64,000 bases of DNA from positions 163,405 through 227,404 of the forward strand of contig NZ_SOBE01000004.1 in the NCBI RefSeq assembly GCF_004364285.1, written 5' to 3'. Positions 35,884-43,971 of this stretch are shown here, in pieces. Below the pieces are notes generated by a model. That model made no database searches. It saw only the letters and a list, made by a program, of their open reading frames with translations, and was not told the origin of the DNA. A program made the translations under genes and the position numbers. This stretch comes from Frigoribacterium sp. PhB116 (GTDB lineage Bacteria > Actinomycetota > Actinomycetes > Actinomycetales > Microbacteriaceae). Numbering within the stretch: the first letter of the stretch is position 1; the number at the start of each line of letters is the position of its first letter.

Positions 35884-38079
35884 CTACAGGGCGGTCGCGC
35901 GCAGCAGCAGCAGCTGCTCGGGGTGCAGGGCAGGCAGCTGCAGCCCCTGCTCGGCGAGCACGCCGCCCGACAGCACGACGCCCCCGTCCACGACCCACGG
36001 CGGCGGCGAGTCGGACCGCGTGCGCGGCACGTCGCCGGGCGCCTGCAGCTGGACGCGGTACCGCCGTGCCGGGTCGAGCCCGGGCAGCGGCACGGACCCC
36101 GTCGCCGAGGTCAGCGGCGTCGTCAGCTGGACGAAGGCGAAGAGGGCGTCCGACCCGTCCTGCGACACGACGCCGTGCAGCAGCGACGACTCGTCGACGG
36201 GGTCGGCGCGCACGACGCGACCGGTGTGCACGAGCGGTCGCACCTCCTTGTAGAGGTCGACCCAGCGGGAGAGCTCGGCTCGCTCGTCGGCGGAGGCGCG
36301 GGAGACGTCCCACTCGACGCCGAAGTGGCCGAACAGCGCGGTGCCGGCGCGGAACGCGAGGGTGTGCGTGCGGCCCGTCGAGTGCGAGTGCGGCGAGCCG
36401 ACGTGCGAGCCGACGATCTCGCCGGGCAGCAGCTGCGAGGTCCAGCGCTGGATCTGCTGGCGCTCGAGCGGGTCGATGTTGTCGCTGGCCCAGACCCGGT
36501 CGGTGCGCTCGAGCACGCCGAGGTCGGCTCGGGCCCCTCCGGACGAGCACGACTCGATCTCGACGGCCGGGAACCGCCCGCGCAGCTCGTCGAGCAGGCG
36601 GTAGAGGGCGAGGGTCTGCTCGTGCACGCCCGGCGTGCCGGTGGGGGAGTGGCCGGCCTCGAGCAGGTCGCGGTTGTGGTCCCACTTGACGTACGCGACG
36701 TCGTGCGAGCCGAGCAGGTCGGTGAGCCGCTCGAGCAGGTACGCGTACGCCTCGGGGTGCCCGAGGTCGAGCACCTGCTGGCTGCGCCCGGTCATGGGGA
36801 GCCGGCCGGCCGGCGCGAGCATCCACTCGGGGTGCGCGCGGGCCAGGTCGCTGTCGGGGTTGACCATCTCGGGCTCGACCCAGATGCCGAAGTCGAGGCC
36901 GAGCTCGCGGACGGCGCCGATCAGCGGCTCGAGGCCGTCGGGCCAGACCGTCTCGTCGACGAACCAGTCGCCGAGGCCGGCCGTGTCGTCGCGCCGCCCG
37001 CGGAACCAGCCGTCGTCGAGCACGAACCGCTCGGCGCCGACCTCGGCGGCCGCGCGGGCGAGCTCGACGAGCCGGTCGAGGTCGTGGTCGAAGTAGACGG
37101 CCTCCCAGGTGTTGAGGACGACGGGCCGGGGCGACGAGGGGTGCCCGGGGCGCGACCGGAGGTGCTCGTGGAACCGCGCCGCGGCGGCGTCGAGGCCTCG
37201 CCCCCAGGAGGCGTAGACCCACGGCCCCTGGTACGTCTCGCCGGCTGCGAGCCGCACCTCGCCGGGCAGCAGCAGCTCGCCGCCGCCGATCACGCTCGTG
37301 CCGCTCGCCATGCGCTCGGCGTACTCGCGGTGGTCGCCGCTCCACGCGACGTGCAGGGTCCACACCTCCCCGGACGAGAAGCCGAAGCCGGGCGTGCCGG
37401 CGGCCAGCACCAAGGAGGCGTCGGCCCCGGTCCGTCCGCGCCGCGAGTCGCGCAGGTGCGCGCCCACGACGAACGGCAGCCGCTGCGGGGCGCGCTCGCG
37501 GCCCCACCGGCCGGCGAGGTCGAGCACCTCCTGGGCGCGCCGGGGCACGGGCAGGGCGATCTGCAGCGAGTCGACGACGAACTCGTCGCCGGAGGTGCGG
37601 ATGACCGCGGCACGGCTGCGCAGCAGCCCGGACCCGAGCAGCTCGACGACGACGTCGACCGCGAGGCCCGACTGCTCGTCGACGCCGTGCACGGTGAGCA
37701 CGCGGTCCGCGAGCGTCGTGGCCTGCGCCCGGAACAGCGGTGTCCAGGACGTCCCGGCGCTGTGCCCCTCGAGCCCGGGCTGGCCCCGCCAGCCTCCCGA
37801 GGCGAGCGGCAGCAGCTCGACGACCTCGGGCTCGTCGAGCTCGTTCGGCACGACGCCGGCGAGGCCGCCGCGGACGACGGCGTCGAGCTCGGCCGCGGAC
37901 AGGTCGCCGAGGGCGGCGCCCCACCAGGCGACGACGGGCAGGCGGCCCGCGCCGAGGTCGAGGACGACGCTCACGCCGCCCGAGGTGAGGTGGACGACCG
38001 AAGGAGTCGCGTCAGCCGTGTGCCCCGCCGTCGCAGGGTCGGTCGTCTGGTCGGTCGTGGGGTCGGACGGCGTCGTCAT
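35884..38079 (-). CDS. GH36 alpha-galactosidase
   Basis: 731 residues, no signal peptide, cytoplasmic. N-terminal beta-sandwich (about 25-320), then the TIM barrel: LNTWEAVYFDHDLD, LDDGWFRGRRDD, GIWVEPEMVNPDSDL, the nucleophile Asp in YVKWDHNRDL, and the acid/base Asp in RVWASDNIDP, with CSSGGARADLG before it; these are the GH36 clan-D signatures. It removes alpha-1,6-galactose from melibiose, raffinose or galactomannan fragments. The ATG at 38079 has AGGAG upstream. It is transcribed divergently from a ROK repressor across 126 bases holding twin TGTAGTG repeats. No transporter is adjacent. Confidence 0.92.
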   Translation of the reverse strand: MTTPSDPTTDQTTDPATAGHTADATPSVVHLTSGGVSVVLDLGAGRLPVVAWWGAALGDLSAAELDAVVRGGLAGVVPNELDEPEVVELLPLASGGWRGQPGLEGHSAGTSWTPLFRAQATTLADRVLTVHGVDEQSGLAVDVVVELLGSGLLRSRAAVIRTSGDEFVVDSLQIALPVPRRAQEVLDLAGRWGRERAPQRLPFVVGAHLRDSRRGRTGADASLVLAAGTPGFGFSSGEVWTLHVAWSGDHREYAERMASGTSVIGGGELLLPGEVRLAAGETYQGPWVYASWGRGLDAAAARFHEHLRSRPGHPSSPRPVVLNTWEAVYFDHDLDRLVELARAAAEVGAERFVLDDGWFRGRRDDTAGLGDWFVDETVWPDGLEPLIGAVRELGLDFGIWVEPEMVNPDSDLARAHPEWMLAPAGRLPMTGRSQQVLDLGHPEAYAYLLERLTDLLGSHDVAYVKWDHNRDLLEAGHSPTGTPGVHEQTLALYRLLDELRGRFPAVEIESCSSGGARADLGVLERTDRVWASDNIDPLERQQIQRWTSQLLPGEIVGSHVGSPHSHSTGRTHTLAFRAGTALFGHFGVEWDVSRASADERAELSRWVDLYKEVRPLVHTGRVVRADPVDESSLLHGVVSQDGSDALFAFVQLTTPLTSATGSVPLPGLDPARRYRVQLQAPGDVPRTRSDSPPPWVVDGGVVLSGGVLAEQGLQLPALHPEQLLLLRATAL

Positions 38080-38132
38080 CGTGCTCCTCTGGCGGGGTCG
38101 CGTGCTGCCGAGGGGGTCGACCTCGACGTTTA

Positions 38133-38162
38133 TTTGTAGTGCGCAACGATGTAGTGGGTCAA
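38133..38162 (-). promoter_or_regulatory. Alpha-galactosidase promoter with twin TGTAGTG repeats (likely ROK operator)
   Basis: Minus strand: TTGACC (38162-38157), 18-bp spacer, TACAAA (38138-38133). Direct repeats TGTAGTG at 38135-38141 and 38150-38156 (plus-strand reading, 15 bp apart) overlap the -10 and the spacer end. The divergent neighbour is a ROK repressor, so these are plausible binding half-sites. Confidence 0.6.
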
Positions 38163-38205
38163 GGACGGGGTCCCTCGTTACACTCTGAGCGTCGGAGGAG
38201 GCGCC

Positions 38206-39384
38206 GTGGACGACCCAGCCGAGCCGTTCAGCGTCACGAGGCCCGCACCGTTGCTGCCGCGCCGCGGCACCGGTCACCAGGTGGTCGTCGAGCTCTTGCT
38301 GCACGGCCCGCTGACCCGCGGCGAGCTGGGGCTCGCGCTCGGCCTCACCCCGGGGTCGGTCACCCGGGCCGTCCGGCCACTGCTCGACATCGGGGTGGCG
38401 ACCGAGCTGGGCGCGGTGCTGGGCCCCGGGCTCGGGCGCCCCGTGACCCCGCTCGACCTGGTCCTCGACCGCGACGTGGTCGTCGGGGTCAAGATCACCG
38501 CCGCCCGCGTCTGGGGCGTGGTCGCCGGCCTGCGCGCCGAGGTGCTGCACGAGGCGTCGACGGAGCTCGCGTCGACGGATCCCGTCGTCGTGGCGGACGC
38601 CGTCGCCGACCTCGTGCGTGAGCTGCTCGTCCTGTGTCCGGACCGGGCCGTCCACGGCGTCGGGGTGAGCGTGGGCGGCCAGCTCGACGCCGCGGGCCGG
38701 GTCTCGGTCGCCCCGCTGCTCGGGTGGGTCGACGTCGATCTCGGCACCGCCCTCCGCCAGCGGCTGGACCATCCCGTCGTCGTCGACAACGACGTGGTGT
38801 CGCTCGTCCGCGCGGAGCGCTGGCTCGGGTCCGCGCGGGACCTCGACCGCTTCGCCCTGGTGACGATCGGTGCGGGCCTGGGCTACGCCCTGGTCGTCGG
38901 GGGAGAGATCCTCGACCTGCCGACGAGCGCGCGGAGCCCGATCGCCCACGTGCCGCTCGGCGTCGGCGACGGCGTCTGCGACGAGGGCCACCGGGGGTGC
39001 GCCTCCTCGGTGCTGGCCCTGGCGGCCGTGCTCGACCGGGCCGCCGAGGCCCTCGGGCGGGGCGGCGACGTCTCGCTCGACGACCTGCTGGCCGCGCACG
39101 CGTCCGGGCACGCCGGGGCGACCGCCGTCGTCGAGGAGGCGGCGGTGGCGCTGGGCGCGCTGCTCGCGCTCGTCGCCGACCTGGCCTGGCCGCGCGCGAT
39201 CGTCGTCACGGGCGACGGGATCGGGCTGGCCCTGGCGGGCCGTGACGTCGTCGACGCAGCGATGCGGGCTCGTCGAGCCGCTGATGCCGAGCCCGTGGCG
39301 GTCGACCTGCAGGCGACCGGGTTCGCGCGGTGGGCGCGGGGCGCGGCCGTCGCGGCGGTCGAGACGTTCGTCGTCGGCCGCTGA
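38206..39384 (+). CDS. ROK-family transcriptional repressor with degenerate zinc site
   Basis: 392 residues from the GTG at 38206 (GGAGGAGG upstream). Residues 20-75 are a winged HTH (LTRGELGLALGLTPGSVTRAVRPLLDIGVATE); the remainder is the ROK sugar-kinase-like domain (GVKITAARVWGVVAG, DNDVVSLVRAERW, GAGLGYALVVGGE). The zinc motif, normally CxCGxxGCxE after a His, reads CDEGHRGCASS: one Cys and the final Glu are missing. The kinase ATP-binding motif is not evident, so it is a regulator. Divergent from alpha-galactosidase, it probably senses galactose or a galactoside. Confidence 0.82.
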   Translation: MDDPAEPFSVTRPAPLLPRRGTGHQVVVELLLHGPLTRGELGLALGLTPGSVTRAVRPLLDIGVATELGAVLGPGLGRPVTPLDLVLDRDVVVGVKITAARVWGVVAGLRAEVLHEASTELASTDPVVVADAVADLVRELLVLCPDRAVHGVGVSVGGQLDAAGRVSVAPLLGWVDVDLGTALRQRLDHPVVVDNDVVSLVRAERWLGSARDLDRFALVTIGAGLGYALVVGGEILDLPTSARSPIAHVPLGVGDGVCDEGHRGCASSVLALAAVLDRAAEALGRGGDVSLDDLLAAHASGHAGATAVVEEAAVALGALLALVADLAWPRAIVVTGDGIGLALAGRDVVDAAMRARRAADAEPVAVDLQATGFARWARGAAVAAVETFVVGR

Positions 39385-39415
39385 CCGCAAGGTCCTTCCG
39401 CTGCAAGACGCCCGG

Positions 39416-39455
39416 TTCTCCATATCTGCTGACTTTCTCCATAATTGTGGATAAG
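39416..39455 (+). promoter_or_regulatory. Promoter/operator of the ArsR-serine hydrolase operon
   Basis: Direct repeats TTCTCCATA at 39416-39424 and 39435-39443, the second running into a TCCATAATTGTGGA palindrome. CATAAT (about 39440) can serve as -10. This AT-rich patch stands out from its surroundings and lies directly before the ArsR-type gene, so autoregulation is likely. Confidence 0.5.
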
Positions 39456-39463
39456 GTGGAGTG

Positions 39464-40045
39464 ATGACGCCTACCGATCTTCTCCGCACGGAGCTCGACG
39501 AGCTGCGCGCGACCCTCGCCGGAGCCCTCGCACGCCTCGACGTGCTCGAGCAAGCGGCCGGTGCCGGTGCCGGTGCCGGTGCCGGTGCCGACGAGCCGGC
39601 GGACGCCTCCTCGGCTCCGGCTGTCGCGGGCTCCTCGGCCGACGTGTTCTGGGCGCTCGACGGCGTGAAGAAGCGCCTCGACCCGCCGGGAGGCATCGTC
39701 TTCGCGGGCTCCGTCGCGGTGCCCGCGGGCCCCGTCGACTGGCAGATCACGCTGACCACCGACGGGCTGCTCGCCGCCGACTGGGCGCAGGCCGCTCCGT
39801 CGCTCGCCGCGCTCGGCAACGCCACGCGGCTCGGCCTGCTGCAGGCGGTCGTGGGAGGCGCGGACACGGTCGCGCAGATCTCGGCCGAGGGAGGCCTCGG
39901 ATCGACCGGGCAGTTGTACCACCACCTGGGTCAGCTGGTCGCGACGGGGTGGCTCGTGGCCGTGGGGCGGGGGCGGTACGCCGTGCCGGCCGAGCGGGTC
40001 GTGCCGCTGCTCGTCGTGCTCGGCGCCGCGGGGAGGACCTCGTGA
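39464..40045 (+). CDS. ArsR-type winged-helix regulator with GA-repeat linker
   Basis: 193 residues. A short coiled-coil-like N-terminus (LLRTELDELRATLAGALARLDVLEQ) is followed by an Ala-Gly linker made by a GCCGGT hexanucleotide repeat. After a strand-rich segment with VKKRLDPPGGIVFAG comes the winged HTH (ALGNATRLGLLQAVVGGA, then GSTGQLYHHLGQLVATGWL), typical of ArsR. No metal-binding Cys, so the signal is probably not a metal. The ATG at 39464 is preceded by a GTG in frame and by AAGGTGGA. Its stop overlaps the serine hydrolase start (GTGA). Confidence 0.78.
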   Translation: MTPTDLLRTELDELRATLAGALARLDVLEQAAGAGAGAGAGADEPADASSAPAVAGSSADVFWALDGVKKRLDPPGGIVFAGSVAVPAGPVDWQITLTTDGLLAADWAQAAPSLAALGNATRLGLLQAVVGGADTVAQISAEGGLGSTGQLYHHLGQLVATGWLVAVGRGRYAVPAERVVPLLVVLGAAGRTS

Positions 40046-41172
40046 GCGGGGCCGAGCGTCGCGCCGGCCGTGGCGGACGCCGCATCGTCGCCGCCGTGGT
40101 CGCGGGCGTCGTCACGCTCGGCCTGGGCGCCGCCGCGATCCCGCGCCCGCCGTCGCTCTCGGCCGAGACGACCGGCGACGAGGCGCTGATCCAGCGAGTC
40201 CGTGACGAGCTGCCCGCCGGCGCCTTCGACCGGCTCGCCGTCGCGGTCGTCGACGGCGACGAGGTCACCCGTGCCGAGTTCGGCACGGCCACGGGGCCGG
40301 GGGCCGACGAGTTCGAGATCGGGTCGGTGACGAAGACGGTCACCGCCTCCTTGTACGCGGTCGCCCAGCAGCGCGGCGAGGTGCAGCGCGAGAGCACGCT
40401 CGGCGAGCTCCTCGGGGTGACGGGCGACGCCTCCTCGATCACCCTCGAGGAGCTGGCGACGCAGCACAGCGGCCTGCCGCGGCTCCCCGCCGACCTGTCC
40501 TTCACGGGGAGGGTGCTGCTCGCGAACTTGTCGGGTGCCGACCCGTACACCGACGACGTCGCCGCACTCGTCGGGCAGGCCTCGCGGGCCGAGGTCGACG
40601 ACGAGAAGCCGTACGGCTACTCCAACTTCGGGATGGCGCTGCTCGGGCAGGCGCTGGCCGCGGCGGCCGACACGCCCTGGGAGCAGCTCGTCGCCGAGCG
40701 CGTCGCCGAGCCTCTCGGCCTGGCCGACACGTACGCGCCGGGCGACCCGGACGGGCTCCGCGCGGACGCGCCCACCGGCTTCACGTCGAGCGGGCGGCAC
40801 GCGGACGCCTGGACCATGCGGGCCTTCGGCCCCGCCGGCAGCGTCCGCTCGACCCTCGACGACATGGTCGCCTACACGGTGGCGCAGCGCGACGACCGGG
40901 CTCCGGGGGTGATCGCGACCGAGCCGCTCGTCGAGGCGGGCGGCGGCGGCGCCGAGATCGGCTGGGCGTGGATGACGACGCCGCACGACGGCGGCGGCGG
41001 CGACGAGGGCTCGGCGCCCGGGGGGACCTCGACCTGGCACAACGGGATGACGGGCGGCTACGCGAGCTTCGTCGGCTTCGACCGTGACTCCGACCGTGCG
41101 GTGGTCGTGCTGAGCAGCTCGGCCGTCAGCCTCGACGACCTCGCCTTCGCGCTGCTGGAGGAGGAGAAGTGA
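40042..41172 (+). CDS. Beta-lactamase-family serine hydrolase (class C/esterase-like), exported
   Basis: 376 residues. One N-terminal helix (IVAAVVAGVVTLGLGAAAI) exports or anchors it. Ser95-Val-Thr-Lys98 is the SxxK catalytic motif, Tyr193-Ser-Asn195 the YxN motif, and HNGMTGG near residue 335 takes the place of KTG, as in EstB-type esterases, DD-peptidases and class C enzymes. The real substrate could be a peptidoglycan peptide, an ester or a beta-lactam. GTG start overlapping the regulator stop; its own stop overlaps the next membrane gene. The three-gene regulator/hydrolase/membrane set suggests a sensed cell-envelope function. Confidence 0.83.
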   Translation: MSGAERRAGRGGRRIVAAVVAGVVTLGLGAAAIPRPPSLSAETTGDEALIQRVRDELPAGAFDRLAVAVVDGDEVTRAEFGTATGPGADEFEIGSVTKTVTASLYAVAQQRGEVQRESTLGELLGVTGDASSITLEELATQHSGLPRLPADLSFTGRVLLANLSGADPYTDDVAALVGQASRAEVDDEKPYGYSNFGMALLGQALAAAADTPWEQLVAERVAEPLGLADTYAPGDPDGLRADAPTGFTSSGRHADAWTMRAFGPAGSVRSTLDDMVAYTVAQRDDRAPGVIATEPLVEAGGGGAEIGWAWMTTPHDGGGGDEGSAPGGTSTWHNGMTGGYASFVGFDRDSDRAVVVLSSSAVSLDDLAFALLEEEK

Positions 41173-41534
41173 GCTGGATCCCGGCCGTCGTCGTCGGCGT
41201 GATCGCCCTGTTCACGACGGGCACGTTCGCGCTCTCGGTCTGGACGCAGAAGGAGGCGCGGCGCACCCGCAGCCGCGTCGACCTGCTGATCGCGGGGCTG
41301 AACTCGGTCGTGGTCCTGGTGGTGCTGCACCAGCTGCTGCCCTGGAGCTCGGTCCCGGTGGCGCTCTGGCTGCTGCCGGTGCTGCTCGTCGCGGCCGGCA
41401 TGGTGGGCGCCGTGCTGCGCTGGCCGGGCCTGCCGTGGCTGCGGCCCGACCGGTCGGGCCGGCGGGTCCTGGTGGACGTCGTGCTGGAGGTCGTCGTCGC
41501 GGCTGCGGTCGTGGTGGTGCTGGTCGCCCTCTGA
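41169..41534 (+). CDS. Four-helix membrane protein coupled to the serine hydrolase
   Basis: 121 residues from a GTG overlapping the hydrolase stop. Four hydrophobic segments (about 5-23, 40-58, 63-82, 101-121) with a positively charged loop (QKEARRTRSRVD) after the first. No motif recognised. Its place at the end of a tightly coupled operon suggests it works with the hydrolase, for instance in anchoring or export. The gene ends only about ten bases before the hipBA operator array. Confidence 0.65.
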   Translation: MSWIPAVVVGVIALFTTGTFALSVWTQKEARRTRSRVDLLIAGLNSVVVLVVLHQLLPWSSVPVALWLLPVLLVAAGMVGAVLRWPGLPWLRPDRSGRRVLVDVVLEVVVAAAVVVVLVAL

Positions 41535-41543
41535 GGCGGTGCG

Positions 41544-41639
41544 TGTCGCCGTACGACGACATTGCACTCTGTCGCCGTACGGCGACATGGTAGTCTGTCG
41601 CCGTACGGCGACATCCCGTACTGTGGTCGTACGGCGACA
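41544..41639 (+). promoter_or_regulatory. Four-copy palindromic operator array of hipBA, 26-bp period
   Basis: Four 18-bp palindromes TGTCGCCGTACGGCGACA start at 41544, 41570, 41596 and 41622 (exactly 26 bp apart). Copies 2 and 3 are perfect; copy 1 has one change and copy 4 three. Spacers are eight bases, all starting with T. TAGTCT (41591) or TACTGT (41619) could be the -10. This is probably the HipB binding region for autorepression. Confidence 0.8.
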
Positions 41640-41671
41640 TGACTGCGCCGGCCATCAGCGGGAGGAACGCC

Positions 41672-41896
41672 GTGTACACGATGCGAGAGGCAGCTGCCGT
41701 GGTCCGCGAGCTCCGCGACGAGCGGGGATGGACGCAGGCTCAGCTGGCCGAGAGGGCACGTGTCTCACGCTCCTTCGTCGCGGACGTGGAGGCAGGCAAG
41801 GCGAGCGTCGAGGCGTCGAAGGTCTTCGACCTCTGGCAGGCGCTCGGCTTCGAGGTCGCCCTGCGAGCTCGCGACACCGGCGACGTCCGATGGTGA
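41672..41896 (+). CDS. hipB: HipB-type antitoxin, helix-turn-helix (XRE)
   Basis: 74 residues from the GTG at 41672, chosen because GGAGGA lies five bases upstream; an ATG at 41639 inside the fourth operator is a longer in-frame alternative. MREAAAVVRELRDERGWTQAQLAERARVSRSFVADVEAGKASVEASKVF is a complete Cro/XRE HTH, and the C-terminal strand (LGFEVALRAR) matches the beta-lid of HipB. It should dimerise, neutralise the kinase next door and bind the palindromes just upstream. Its stop lies inside the HipA start region. Confidence 0.85.
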   Translation: MYTMREAAAVVRELRDERGWTQAQLAERARVSRSFVADVEAGKASVEASKVFDLWQALGFEVALRARDTGDVRW

Positions 41897-43164
41897 CTGA
41901 GCTGGCAGTCCACCTCGATGGACAGCTCTGCGGCGTGGTGACCCAGTCCGCCGGAGGCGACGTGACGTTCCGCTACGACGAGCCCTGGCGCCGGTCGCCG
42001 TCGCCGACGCCGCTCTCGTTGTCGATGCCCCTCGCGGCGGCGACGCACAGGAAGCGTGTCGTGCTGCCGTTCCTCCGGGGGCTGCTCACCGACAACGCGG
42101 AGGCGCTCGAGGCCACCGCCAGGCGGTTCGGGGTCTCCCGGGCGAATCCGGTCGCCTTGCTCGAGCGCGTCGGGGCGGACGTCGCAGGGTCGGTCCAGAT
42201 CACGGGGCCCGGGTCGTCGCCCGAGGACGCGACGGGGTCGCGTGACCTCGTCACGCCCGTCTCCGACGCCGCGGTCGGCACGATGCTCCGCCATGCCGTG
42301 TCGGAGTACGCGGAAGGGGTGCCGTGGTCCGACGCCGTCGGCCGGTTCAGCCTCGCCGGTGCACAGCCCAAGATCGCCCTGCACCGTCTCGACGACGGCT
42401 GGGGGACGCCGCGGGAGGCGACCCCGACGACGCACATCCTCAAGCCGGTCGCCGGTGCGGCGCGTCGCATCGACGTGGTCGAGCAGCTCACCATGCGCGC
42501 GGCGCACCACCTGGGCAACGACGTGGCGGAGTCGGAGCTCGTCGAGATCGACGGTCTCGACGTGTACGTCACGCGGCGCTACGACCGCGAGCTCGTCGAG
42601 GGCACGTGGCGTCGGCTGCACCAGGAGGATCCCTGCCAGGCGCTCGCGGTCTCCCCGGACAAGAAGTACCAGCACCGCGACGGAGGGCCCGGGCTGGCTG
42701 CCGTCGCGGGACTCGCCCGGTCCCTGCCCCGAGAGGCAGACCGGCGCGAGCTCGCCGCGACGTTCTATCGGGCCGTCGTGTTCAACGTCGTCGCCGGGTG
42801 CACCGACGCCCACGCGAAGAACTACTCGGTGCTGCTCGACGGTGACCACGTGTCCCTGGCCCCGCTCTACGACCTCGTCACCTACGCGCCCTACTGGGAC
42901 CGCGTCTCCCGCATCGACAGCGCCATGCACGTGGGCGGCGAGTACTCGTTGGCGCGCATCGGGGCAGGAGATCTCGTCGACGCGGGCCGGTCCTTCGGGC
43001 TCGGGCGCGAGGAAGCCACGGAGGTCGTCGAGGGCGTCCGGCGCGGGCTCGTCGCGGCCTTCGAGCAGGCCGTCGACGGGCTGCGCGAGGACGTGCGTCT
43101 CTCGTCGGGCATCGTCGACGACGTGATGGCCGGCGTCCGCGCCCTGCCGCTCGTCCACGGCTGA
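41890..43164 (+). CDS. hipA: HipA-type Ser/Thr kinase toxin
   Basis: 424 residues. N-terminal HipA_N domain (about 1-105; VHLDGQLCGVVTQ, FLRGLLTDN). The kinase part starts with FSLAGAQPK, whose Ser154 corresponds to the autophosphorylated Ser of E. coli HipA; HILKP holds the ATP-contacting Lys185, TDAHAKN the catalytic Asp306 and Asn311, and PLYDLV the metal-binding Asp328. All key residues are present, so the toxin should be active. E. coli HipA phosphorylates glutamyl-tRNA synthetase and induces persistence; some relatives have other tRNA synthetase targets. ATG at 41890 overlaps hipB by seven bases. Confidence 0.9.
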   Translation: MVTELAVHLDGQLCGVVTQSAGGDVTFRYDEPWRRSPSPTPLSLSMPLAAATHRKRVVLPFLRGLLTDNAEALEATARRFGVSRANPVALLERVGADVAGSVQITGPGSSPEDATGSRDLVTPVSDAAVGTMLRHAVSEYAEGVPWSDAVGRFSLAGAQPKIALHRLDDGWGTPREATPTTHILKPVAGAARRIDVVEQLTMRAAHHLGNDVAESELVEIDGLDVYVTRRYDRELVEGTWRRLHQEDPCQALAVSPDKKYQHRDGGPGLAAVAGLARSLPREADRRELAATFYRAVVFNVVAGCTDAHAKNYSVLLDGDHVSLAPLYDLVTYAPYWDRVSRIDSAMHVGGEYSLARIGAGDLVDAGRSFGLGREEATEVVEGVRRGLVAAFEQAVDGLREDVRLSSGIVDDVMAGVRALPLVHG

Positions 43165-43188
43165 CCTGCAGGCGCGCGGCCGTGCCCG

Positions 43189-43941
43189 CTACGTGATCGT
43201 GATCGGCGTCCCGAGCGGGAGCATCGCGGCGAGCTCGCTGATGTCGGCGTTCGAGAGGCGGATGCAGCCGTGGCTGGCGGCCTGGCCGATGCTGGCCTCG
43301 TCGTCCGTGCCGTGCAGGCCGATCTGGCCGGGGCCTCCGCCGAACGAGTTGAGGGCGTCGGAGAACGCGGAGAGGCCGTAGGCGAAGGGGCCGTAGCCCT
43401 GGTTCGTCGGGGCGAGCAGCTCGGTCAGGTAGAACGAGCCGGTCGGCGTCGGCGTGCCGCCGGTGCCGGTCGCGACCGGGAACGACTTCTTCTCGACGCC
43501 GGCGTCGTAGAGCACGAGGGTGTTGCTCGTCGTCGAGGCGACCAGGGCGTAGGAGGTGGTGGTCAAGGTCACGGCGGAGGCCGGCACCCAGCCGCTGCTC
43601 CCGTTCGGCCGCTGCGCGACGGAGACGTTCACCCAGTCGCCCTCCTGGCCGAGCACGAGCAGCACGAGCGGCGCGCCGGACGCCTGCGGGTTGTCCAGGG
43701 TCGTCGTGACGGTGCCGTCGGGGGCGTCGTGCACCTCGACCGAACGGCCCGTGACGCTCGCGACGGTCGACGTCGAGGGGACGGCGGGGGCGGCGCTCAG
43801 CGTCGGGGTCGGCGCGGGGGCGGTGGCGGACGGGGTCGAGCTCGGCGACGGACGGTCGGGCTCGTCGTCGGCGGTGGAGCACCCCGTGAGGAGGGCAGCG
43901 GAGAGCACGACGGCGGCGAGGGGAGCGAGGCGACGGAGCAC
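43189..43941 (-). CDS. L,D-transpeptidase (YkuD) lipoprotein
   Basis: 250 residues. Lipobox LLTGC near residue 21, a Ser/Pro/Thr-rich linker (about 24-60), an SH3-like region (about 62-130), then the YkuD catalytic domain with LHGTDDEASIGQAASHGCIRL, holding the catalytic Cys (about 226) and His. Such enzymes make 3-3 cross-links in peptidoglycan or attach proteins to it. The GTG at 43941 is preceded by TACACT and six bases. It converges with hipA; only 24 bases lie between the stops. Confidence 0.9.
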   Translation of the reverse strand: MLRRLAPLAAVVLSAALLTGCSTADDEPDRPSPSSTPSATAPAPTPTLSAAPAVPSTSTVASVTGRSVEVHDAPDGTVTTTLDNPQASGAPLVLLVLGQEGDWVNVSVAQRPNGSSGWVPASAVTLTTTSYALVASTTSNTLVLYDAGVEKKSFPVATGTGGTPTPTGSFYLTELLAPTNQGYGPFAYGLSAFSDALNSFGGGPGQIGLHGTDDEASIGQAASHGCIRLSNADISELAAMLPLGTPITIT

Positions 43942-43947
43942 GGCCTC

Positions 43948-43953
43948 AGTGTA
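43948..43953 (-). promoter_or_regulatory. Putative -10 box (leaderless) of the L,D-transpeptidase gene
   Basis: TACACT on the minus strand, exactly six bases before the GTG at 43941. Confidence 0.45.
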
Positions 43954-43971
43954 CGTGGACGTGACGAAGTC

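Noticed and set aside
35884..39867. 1327-codon minus-strand frame read as one giant protein
   Set aside because: Only its last 731 codons (from the ATG at 38079 with AGGAG) are alpha-galactosidase; the rest is antisense to the ROK and ArsR-type genes.
41544..41639. Possible mini CRISPR array (four repeats, regular spacing)
   Set aside because: Spacers are only eight bases, the repeat is a full palindrome, no cas genes are near, and it lies directly before hipBA; an operator array fits better.
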